Assembly: GCA_035268685.1 (NCBI GenBank)
Contig: DATFKK010000010.1
Location: 1 to 33,401, forward strand
From: Candidatus Krumholzibacteriia bacterium
GTDB lineage: Bacteria; Krumholzibacteriota; Krumholzibacteriia; JAJRXK01
Length of the DNA stretch: 33,401 nt
Direction: 5' to 3'
Below the pieces are notes generated by a model. That model made no database searches. It saw only the letters and a program-made list of their open reading frames with translations, and had not been told where the DNA came from. The translations under genes were made by a program, and so were the position numbers. Shown piece after piece: positions 24,127 to 30,108 of the stretch; the first letter of the stretch is position 1; each line of letters opens with the position of its first letter.

Positions 24127-25641
24127 TCAGTCCTCGTCGTCGGTCTCCGGCCACGCGCCGAGGATCTCGATGTCGTCGAAGAGCACCGAATCGGGGGGAG
24201 GCGTGAGCCCCAGCTTCCTCCATTCCCGGCGCTCCCCGTCACCGAACACCACGCCGGCCTCGGGCACGGGTCGGAGATCGCGACCCAGCGGCATCTGGTA
24301 GGCATTGACCACGCGGCGGTCGACCGACGCGATGACCTTCAGCGTGAGGACGCCTCGCGCGGGGTCCCAATCGGTCTCGTGGAAAGGCCCGACGTGGAGC
24401 CGGGGCGCATCGAGGGCCCCGCGGAAGGCGGGCACGTCGGGCAGCAGGACGCGTGCGGCGGCACCTTCTCCCGCACCGTTCCATTGCACCGTCGACGCGG
24501 CGCCCTGCACGTCGGTGGGGTCGAGGACCACCAGCACCGGCCGGTTGAGGGCGTTGTCCGGGCCCCCCAGGAGCAGTTCCGGACCCCCATCGGCGTCCAG
24601 GTCGAGCACCCGGCCGTACTCCAGGCGCCCGGGATGGACGTAGCGGCCGACCTCGACGCCGTCGGCGAGCCGCAGGATCGTGGTCACGCAGGGGCTGTTC
24701 GCCTGGAAGTGGTTGAGCGCGATGCGGTCGCCGAGGTTGGAGGCCCACGAGCCGTAGTAGAGGTGGCCGGGCCAGAAGGCGAAGGCATGCACGCTGTCGG
24801 GGAGCGTGGCGTGGGTCCGGACCTCTTCGGGGTCGATCTCGAGCCGGTATCGCCACCGCTCGGTCCGGTCGACCGGATCCCAGAGCGCGGTGAAGGGCGG
24901 ATCGCGGTCCGAGGGCCGCGTGGTCAGGACGAGAGCGAATCGGTCGTCCCCGTCCGGGACCACCATCACGCGTACGAGCCGTGCTTCCGGGTACGGCAGC
25001 TCGACCGGCGGGAAGGGCGGGGGCAGGACGTGCGCGCCGTCGTCGAGATCGATCATCCGTCCCACGTGGTGCGGCGCGAGCTCATCGGCCGGCGACGGCG
25101 GCGGTGGCCAGAGGATCAGCATCACCACCAGGGACACGGTGACCAGCGCGGCGCCCACCAGCAGGCGTTGCCGGGCCCGGTGCCCGGGCGCGGGACGCTG
25201 GTCCGGCACCGCATCGGCTGCCTCCGGCGCCCCGTCGGCCGCCCACTCCAGGATCGCCCGCAGGCCCTCTCGCTGCCGCGTGCGCAGCGTGCGCGCCGAC
25301 ACGGGGTGGCCCGCCTCCATGCGCTCGGCCGTGATCGCGTCCCAGGAATGCCCCTCGATCAGGTGGATCCGGACCACTTCGAGTCCCGACAACACCTCGT
25401 CGGTGGACGGATGGGCGGGCGCGAGCTCGGCGTGGGCGCGCTCGAGCAGCGAGCGAACGCGGGTTCCGGCCAGGGTGGGCGACGGATCGCCGGCCACGGC
25501 CGCCGCGATCGGGGGGAAGGCGCTCCAGTCCTGCGCCAGCGCGGCGTCCAGCCGCCGCCGGGTCGGACGGTGGACGAGCTCGCACAAGTGCCGGAAGGCC
25601 TCGAGCGTGGTGTCGTCGATGCGCACGGAGGTGTCGGACAC
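24127..25641 (-). CDS. Membrane-anchored protein: helical N-domain, one TM, extracytoplasmic beta-propeller-like domain
   Basis: 504 residues from GTG 25641 (GTG 25626 is equally possible; neither has a clear ribosome site). Residues 1-140 are cytosolic and helical. Within them, about 84-130 ('EVVRIHLIEGHSWDAITAERM ... VSARTLRTRQREGLRAI') resembles a helix-turn-helix like sigma-70 region 4. A single TM follows at about 160-178, then a Pro-rich linker and an external domain with repeats of the FG-GAP/propeller type ('YGRVLDLDADGGPELLLGGPDNA', 'LYYGSWASNLGDRIALNHF'). The layout recalls a membrane-bound anti-sigma or transmembrane regulator that senses something outside and acts through an internal DNA-binding-like domain. 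The family is not recognised. It diverges from the gene at 26024. Confidence 0.6.
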   Translation of the reverse strand: MSDTSVRIDDTTLEAFRHLCELVHRPTRRRLDAALAQDWSAFPPIAAAVAGDPSPTLAGTRVRSLLERAHAELAPAHPSTDEVLSGLEVVRIHLIEGHSWDAITAERMEAGHPVSARTLRTRQREGLRAILEWAADGAPEAADAVPDQRPAPGHRARQRLLVGAALVTVSLVVMLILWPPPPSPADELAPHHVGRMIDLDDGAHVLPPPFPPVELPYPEARLVRVMVVPDGDDRFALVLTTRPSDRDPPFTALWDPVDRTERWRYRLEIDPEEVRTHATLPDSVHAFAFWPGHLYYGSWASNLGDRIALNHFQANSPCVTTILRLADGVEVGRYVHPGRLEYGRVLDLDADGGPELLLGGPDNALNRPVLVVLDPTDVQGAASTVQWNGAGEGAAARVLLPDVPAFRGALDAPRLHVGPFHETDWDPARGVLTLKVIASVDRRVVNAYQMPLGRDLRPVPEAGVVFGDGERREWRKLGLTPPPDSVLFDDIEILGAWPETDDED

Positions 25642-25886
25642 GAGCGTCGGTTGGGAGCCGGGCACGGGTCGATTCGTCGATGGTCGAACTTCGAGAGTCG
25701 ATCCTAGCAGCCGAGGGTGGGTTGCACACGCCGGAATGCGACGTTCCGGAACGGTTCGGGATTCGGCGAACTGCACCTTCCGGGAACTTTCGAGGGACTC
25801 GCGCGTCCCAACACCAGTACCCTCCAACCGCTTCCGTGGCGGAAGTCCAACGACTACGCCGTGGAGGCCGCCGGGCGCCGCACCCC

Positions 25887-25901
25887 TGGCACGATTCTCG
25901 C
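25887..25901 (+). promoter_or_regulatory. Sigma-54-like -24/-12 promoter for the cysteine-rich protein
   Basis: TGGCACGATTCTCGC: the -24 half TGGCAC is exact and the -12 half TCGC differs from TTGC by one base. GG (25888-25889) and GC (25900-25901) are ten bases apart as required. The start site would fall near 25913, giving a leader of about 110 bases before ATG 26024. It is the best sigma-54 match found in the window's intergenic DNA. Confidence 0.5.
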
Positions 25902-25916
25902 GGCCGTTCCGGCAGA

Positions 25917-25940
25917 TCACGAAAGCGTCCGATTTCGTGA
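25917..25940. promoter_or_regulatory. Operator-like inverted repeat at the predicted start site
   Basis: TCACGAAA (25917-25924) and TTTCGTGA (25933-25940) are perfect inverted repeats separated by eight bases. Their centres are about 16 bases (1.5 helical turns) apart; they lie just downstream of the -24/-12 element, where a repressor could block transcription. Nothing else in the window was seen with this exact sequence. Confidence 0.45.
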
Positions 25941-26023
25941 ATGCGGTGGCCCGGGGCTTCCCCTACGCTGCTGTTTCTCCGTTCACGGCCGCTCCTGCTC
26001 CCTCCCCGACGATCGAGACGTCC

Positions 26024-27817
26024 ATGAGTCTCTCGCTCCGCCGACCGGTCCACCGCTTCCACATTCCCGTCATGGGGACCGGATTCACCATCGCCACACC
26101 GCTGCGTGTGGCGAAGTACGGGATCGGGTCGGTGGTGTCGATCGTCGACGACATGCTGATCGAGCAGACGCGCGAACGGGTCTCGCGGGGCCTCGGGCGT
26201 GCCTTCCACGCGATCGGGCGCCACGAGGAGGACTCGCGGGCGCGCCGGATCACGGCCTACCTCGATCTGCTCGAGGACACGGTCCACGATCAGGTCGAAT
26301 CGCTGCGCCAGGCCGCCTTCGACGCGGGAAGCGAGATCACGCGCTACTTCGAGATGCTGCCCCCGTCGCCGCTTCGTGACCTGTACGAGCGCATGCGCTG
26401 GATGGCCGACGGACCGGACAAGCGCGCCGCGCAGGAGGCCCTGCGCGCGGAGGTCGAGCCGGGCCCGATCGACGTGAACATCATGACCAAGATCGATCGC
26501 GACCCCGTGACGGGCCGGATCGGCAGCGGTACGCCGGGATCGCAGGCCATGGCGGCACTGCGGGGTTTCGCGCTCAGCCGCGCCACGGGCTCGGTCGTCC
26601 TGTCGGCAGGTCTCAATCTGCGGCTCTTCACCTACCTGTCCGAATTCGAGGACTTCTTCCCCGACGCCGCCGGACGGCTGCGCAAGGGGATCGTGCTGAA
26701 GGTGCAGGACCTGCGCTCGGCGGCGATCCAGGGCAAGGTCCTGGCGAAGCGCGGGCTCTGGGTCTCGGAGTTCCGCGTCGAAAGTGGCCTGAACTGCGGT
26801 GGACATGCCTTCGGCGACCGCGGGCGGGTGCTCGGACCGATCCTCGAAGAGTTCCGTCGTGGCCGCGAGGCCTTGGCCGATCAGCTCCACGAACTCACCA
26901 ACCGGGCACTGCGTGCGGCGGATCGGCCCGAGTTCGTCGAGAGGCCGCCGGTTCGTGTCACCGTGCAGGGCGGCATCGGCACGGCCGAAGAGAACGACAT
27001 GCTGCACCGGGTGTACGGTGTCGACGGCACGGGCTGGGGTAGTCCCTTCCTGCTCGTTCCGGAGGTCGTGAGCATCGATCCCGAGCACGTGGCCAGGTTG
27101 ATCGTGTCCGAAGAGGACGACGTCGAACTGAGCCGCAGCTCACCGCTGGGCGTGCCCTTCTGGAGCCTGCGCAGCTCGGCGAGCGAGATCGAACGGCAGT
27201 CGAACGTCGATGGCGGCCGCCCCGGCTACACCTGCACCAAGGGCTACCTGATCTCGAACACCGACTACGCGAAGAAGGGTCTCTGCACGGCCAGCCATGC
27301 CTTCCAGAAGCGCAAGCTCGACGAGATCGACGCCTCCGGCCTCGACGCGGCGGCCCGGGCCGATGCCCGTGACGCCGTCACCGCGAAGGCCTGCCTGTGC
27401 CGCAACCTGGGTGGCGGGGCCGAGCCGCTCGACGAGAAGGGCGGCACCGTGAGCACCGCGATTTGCTGTGGGCCGAACACGCCGTACTTTTCCATGGTCG
27501 CGACCCTGAAGGAGATGGTCGACCACATCCACGGGCGTATCCATCTGCCGCTCGCCGACCACCGGCCCCACATGTTCGTCAAGGAAGTGGGACTGCACGT
27601 CGGACAGCTCGAGCAGCAGATCGACCGCGCCTGCGAAGGTCTCACGCGCATCTGCCCCGACACCTTCGCCCAGACCCGTCGGAATCTCCTGGAGGCCGTC
27701 GAGCACTACCGCGAGACGGCTCAGCACATCGCCGGCGACGGGGTCGAGGGCTTCCTCGACCAGTTGGAACAGTTGCAGGACCGGATCCACGGCCTGCGCG
27801 CGCCGGTCGCCGTCTGA
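26024..27817 (+). CDS. Conserved cysteine-rich protein, possibly a flavin-binding TIM barrel
   Basis: 597 residues from ATG 26024; the frame is open far upstream, but that part lies antisense to the neighbouring gene. No signal peptide or TM. The opening 'HIPVMGTGFTIATPLRVAKYGIGSVVSIVDD' and the later 'VTVQGGIGTAEENDML ... GWGSPFLLVPEVVSID' recall nitronate-monooxygenase/enoyl-reductase barrels, where such loops hold FMN; this is only a resemblance. Six cysteines lie close together (C404, C421, C457, C459, C481, C482), and an earlier one is in LNCGGHAFGDRG (C258). The spacing suggests Fe-S or zinc binding. The family looks conserved and uncharacterised. The C-terminus is helical. A sigma-54-like promoter and operator precede it. 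A redox enzyme is my inference; the reaction is unknown. Confidence 0.65.
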   Translation: MSLSLRRPVHRFHIPVMGTGFTIATPLRVAKYGIGSVVSIVDDMLIEQTRERVSRGLGRAFHAIGRHEEDSRARRITAYLDLLEDTVHDQVESLRQAAFDAGSEITRYFEMLPPSPLRDLYERMRWMADGPDKRAAQEALRAEVEPGPIDVNIMTKIDRDPVTGRIGSGTPGSQAMAALRGFALSRATGSVVLSAGLNLRLFTYLSEFEDFFPDAAGRLRKGIVLKVQDLRSAAIQGKVLAKRGLWVSEFRVESGLNCGGHAFGDRGRVLGPILEEFRRGREALADQLHELTNRALRAADRPEFVERPPVRVTVQGGIGTAEENDMLHRVYGVDGTGWGSPFLLVPEVVSIDPEHVARLIVSEEDDVELSRSSPLGVPFWSLRSSASEIERQSNVDGGRPGYTCTKGYLISNTDYAKKGLCTASHAFQKRKLDEIDASGLDAAARADARDAVTAKACLCRNLGGGAEPLDEKGGTVSTAICCGPNTPYFSMVATLKEMVDHIHGRIHLPLADHRPHMFVKEVGLHVGQLEQQIDRACEGLTRICPDTFAQTRRNLLEAVEHYRETAQHIAGDGVEGFLDQLEQLQDRIHGLRAPVAV

Positions 27818-27890
27818 CGCGCGACGCACCGCGAACCGAAGCGCCGGACCGATCCGGGTCCCGGTGCGAACTCCCCGTTCGAGGACGAGC

Positions 27891-28070
27891 ATGGCCCGCA
27901 GAAGCAATTACGGATTCGAGAAGCGCCAGAAGGAAAAACTGAAGCGCGAGAAGAAGCAGAAGAAGCTCGAGCGGAAGCTCGAGAAGAAGGAATCCGAGGC
28001 CAACGGCGAGGCCGGCGAAGATCCTTCGATCGCCCCGATCGATCCCGCCGACCTGGGCCTGGACGACTGA
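27891..28070 (+). CDS. Small highly charged protein
   Basis: 59 residues from ATG 27891, with GAGGACGAG directly upstream. The opening RRSNYGFEKRQKEKLKREKK is followed by a run of Lys/Glu (lysine-rich helix, about 8-38) and an acidic tail ending in DPADLGLDD. Short proteins with this start and Lys-rich helix occur in many bacteria and are unnamed; nucleic-acid or ribosome binding is a guess from charge. The gap to the previous gene is 73 bases. Its end is 31 bases from the convergent thioredoxin-like gene. Confidence 0.7.
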   Translation: MARRSNYGFEKRQKEKLKREKKQKKLERKLEKKESEANGEAGEDPSIAPIDPADLGLDD

Positions 28071-28101
28071 CCTCCGCGCCGCGTGGCGGCCGGTGCCCCC
28101 G

Positions 28102-28716
28102 TCAGCGGGTCTCGGTGCGTCGGCGCTCGGCTTCGAGCAGCCACACCAGGACCTGCTCCCACTGCCCCGACCCCTCGACACGCCCCACGATCCGATGCTC
28201 GTGGTCGAGCACGATCTTCGTGGGAAAGGTGTCGATCAGCAGGTCCACGCTGGCCTTCCACGCGCCTTCACCGCCCAGCACGGGCTCGTCGATCCCGTAG
28301 GTGTTCGCCCAGTCCACCTGCCGGGGCCGCGAGCGCGCGTCCTCGAGCACTTCGACGAACCACAATGGCGCGTCGAGCGACGCGCTCAGGAAATCCCGGA
28401 CCTCTTCGAAGTTGGCCGCGTCCTCCCGGCAGGGAGCGCACCACGTCGCGCCGACGTTCAGCACGACCGGCGTGCCCCGGAACTGCCGCAGGCTGACCTC
28501 GTCGCCGAACTGGTCGACGCCGCGCACCGGAGGCGCGAAGGAGCCGGGCAGGGCGCTCGTCTCGCGATCCTCGGCCGGTCCGTCGCAGGGTGGCCAGGAG
28601 TTCTCGGGACAGACGGAGTCGTCCGTCGTGGGCCCGGACGGGCCAGGGTCGGCGGTGCCGCCGCCGTCGCAGGCGCCGAACAGGAGCACGCAGAGCAGGA
28701 ACAGTCGTGTGGGCAT
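28102..28716 (-). CDS. TlpA/ResA-like thioredoxin-fold lipoprotein
   Basis: 204 residues from ATG 28716. A longer frame to 28767 exists, but the lipoprotein signal (MPTRLFLLCVLLFGAC, Cys16) marks this start. A Gly/Pro/Thr-rich linker with two more cysteines (C36 and C44) is followed by a thioredoxin fold: 'GTPVVLNVGATWCAPCREDA' with the C93-x-x-C96 active site, then a cis-Pro segment 'TFPTKIVLD'. The signal anchors it on the membrane facing the periplasm, where such proteins reduce or shuffle disulfides, for example in cytochrome c assembly. It diverges from the selenoprotein operon across 82 bases, so two more thioredoxin-fold genes lie just on the other side. The two linker cysteines are unusual. 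Confidence 0.88.
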   Translation of the reverse strand: MPTRLFLLCVLLFGACDGGGTADPGPSGPTTDDSVCPENSWPPCDGPAEDRETSALPGSFAPPVRGVDQFGDEVSLRQFRGTPVVLNVGATWCAPCREDAANFEEVRDFLSASLDAPLWFVEVLEDARSRPRQVDWANTYGIDEPVLGGEGAWKASVDLLIDTFPTKIVLDHEHRIVGRVEGSGQWEQVLVWLLEAERRRTETR

Positions 28717-28740
28717 GGCCGGGAACGGGGGATTCGTGTC

Positions 28741-28757
28741 ACGATCGACAATATCGT
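28741..28757. promoter_or_regulatory. Dyad in the divergent redox-gene promoter region
   Basis: ACGAT (28741-28745) and ATCGT (28753-28757) are inverted around a 7-base AT-rich spacer, in the 82-base gap between the lipoprotein (minus) and the selenoprotein operon (plus). The AT-rich stretch stands out and could hold both promoters and an operator. Short arms keep confidence low. Confidence 0.25.
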
Positions 28758-28798
28758 AATGTAGCACAACGTCCGACCCCCCGGTGGAGGCTCCGACC

Positions 28799-29599
28799 GT
28801 GGTCCGTCCCGTCCTGCTCGCTCTGCTCCTGGCGACGGGCCTCGCCGCCCCGCCCGCCGCGGCTCAGCTCGCCGTGGGCGACTCGGCCCCCGACTTCACG
28901 CTCTTCGACACCGACGGTGTCCAACGCAGCCTGAGCGACTACGGCGACAGCGTCGTCGTGCTGTTCTTCGTCGGCTGGGGCTGAGGCTTCTGCCTTTCTG
29001 CTGGCCCCGGGACGGAGGCCCTCAGCCAGTCCTTCTCCGCCGAACCCGTGCAGTTCCTCGCCCTGGACTGCTGGAACGGCACCAAGTCGCAGGCCGAGAG
29101 CTTCGTCGCGAACACGGGGATCACCTACCCCCTGCTGCGCGACGCAGGCGGCGTGACCAACGACTACGCCGGGGGTTACGACTACGTCTACGTGGTCGGC
29201 GGCGACGGGCGCGTCACCCACCGCAACCTGAGCGGCTGGAACACGAGCGAGGTGCAGACCGCGATCGAGTCCGCGCTCGACGAGCTGATCGCCACGTCGG
29301 CACCGCCCGCTCGCGAGGCCGTGCAGCTCCGCGGGCCGTGGCCGAATCCCTTCAATCCACGCACGGAGTTGCGGATCGAGATTCCGGGTGGGGGTGACGT
29401 CGTGTCGTTGTTCGTGCACGATGCCCGCGGCCGGCGCGTCCGCACGGTGCTCGACGGCATGGTGACCGACGAGGCCGCGCTCTCGGTCGTGTGGGACGGC
29501 GCCGACGACGACGGCGCCTCGGTACCGAGCGGCGTGTACCACTTCCGCCTGGTCACCGGCGCGGGTACCGACGTGCGCAAGGGAGTGTTGATCCGATGA
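28799..29599 (+). CDS. Exported thioredoxin-fold selenoprotein (U-x-x-C) with C-terminal sorting domain
   Basis: 266 residues if TGA at 28982-28984 is Sec62. GTG 28799 is chosen because GGAGG lies 8 bases upstream (GTG 28784 lacks one). The signal peptide (about 1-22) ends APPAAA. The redoxin domain (about 24-155) begins VGDSAPDFTLFDTDG and has the active site FFVGWG-U-GFC: Sec62 and Cys65 form U-x-x-C in place of the usual CxxC. The frame continues without a break for 600 bases beyond the TGA, with redoxin strands and 'YDYVYVVGGDGRVTHRNLSGW'. The end (residue 181 on: WPNPFNPRTELRIEIP to KGVLIR) is the same sorting module as in three other genes here. A SECIS-like hairpin follows the TGA. Its stop overlaps the TlpA-like ATG (ATGA). 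A surface or secreted thiol/peroxide reductase role is inferred. Confidence 0.88.
29003..29020 (+). other. Bacterial SECIS-like hairpin of the redoxin gene
   Basis: GGCCCCG (29003-29009) pairs with CGG (29013-29015) and, past a bulged A (29016), with GGCC (29017-29020), closing on the loop GGA. That is 7 bp with one bulge and G at the first loop position. The loop starts 25 bases after the TGA, inside the 16-37 base range known for bacterial SECIS elements. Confidence 0.7.
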
Positions 29600-30108
29600 G
29601 AGCCTTCGTGCTCGCGCTGATGCTGACCGTGGCGCCCTCCGCTGCGGCCGCCGAACTGGGCGAGGCCCACGACTTCCGCCTGCGGACGGTCGAGGGCTCC
29701 ATCATGACCCTCGACGACGCCCTCGCCGAGGGGCCGATCATCCTCGACTTCTGGGCCACGTGGTGTGCGCCGTGCAGGATCGCCCTGCCGCGCTGGGTGG
29801 AGTTGGCCGATCGCTACGCCGAGCACGGCGTGCGCCTGATCACCGTGAGCCAGGACGACCCGCGCAGTCAGCCGAAGATCCTTCCCTACCTGCGCAGCCA
29901 GGGCTTCGAGTTCCCCGTGCTGCTCGACGGCGACAAGCAGGTCGGGCGTCGCTACCGCGTCACGAGCCTGCCCACGACCTTCCTGATCGCGTCCGACGGA
30001 ACGATCGTCACCCACCACGTGGGCTACCGCGAGGGCGACGAACGCGAGGTCGAGGCCGACCTCCGCGAGCTGCTGGACCTGGATCCACTCGAGGAGGAAT
30101 CGCGCTGA
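29596..30108 (+). CDS. Exported TlpA-like thioredoxin
   Basis: 170 residues. ATG 29596 overlaps the selenoprotein stop as ATGA, so translation is coupled. The signal peptide ends AAAAEL (about 1-19). The thioredoxin fold has 'ILDFWATWCAPCRIALPRW' with C57-x-x-C60, 'SQDDPRSQP', and the cis-Pro segment 'TSLPTTFLIASDGTI'. It belongs to the TlpA/ResA/AhpC-TSA-like redoxins that work in the periplasm as disulfide reductants. In this operon it may reduce the selenoprotein or prepare disulfides in the outer-membrane protein that follows. Unlike its neighbour it has a normal Cys pair. Confidence 0.92.
   Translation: MRAFVLALMLTVAPSAAAAELGEAHDFRLRTVEGSIMTLDDALAEGPIILDFWATWCAPCRIALPRWVELADRYAEHGVRLITVSQDDPRSQPKILPYLRSQGFEFPVLLDGDKQVGRRYRVTSLPTTFLIASDGTIVTHHVGYREGDEREVEADLRELLDLDPLEEESR

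Larger units (their letters stand above)
25642..26023. other. Divergent intergenic region rich in regulatory signals
   Basis: 382 bases between the membrane-anchored protein (minus) and the cysteine-rich protein (plus). It holds a TAGGAT -10-like box at 25706-25701 for the minus gene, a strong sigma-54-like site at 25887-25901 and a perfect 8-bp inverted repeat at 25917-25940 for the plus gene. No small gene is supported. Confidence 0.5.

Noticed and set aside
28982-28984. TGA as the true end of a 60-residue exported peptide
   Set aside because: The same frame continues for over 600 bases with redoxin and sorting-domain sequence, and TGA occupies the first Cys position of a CxxC motif.
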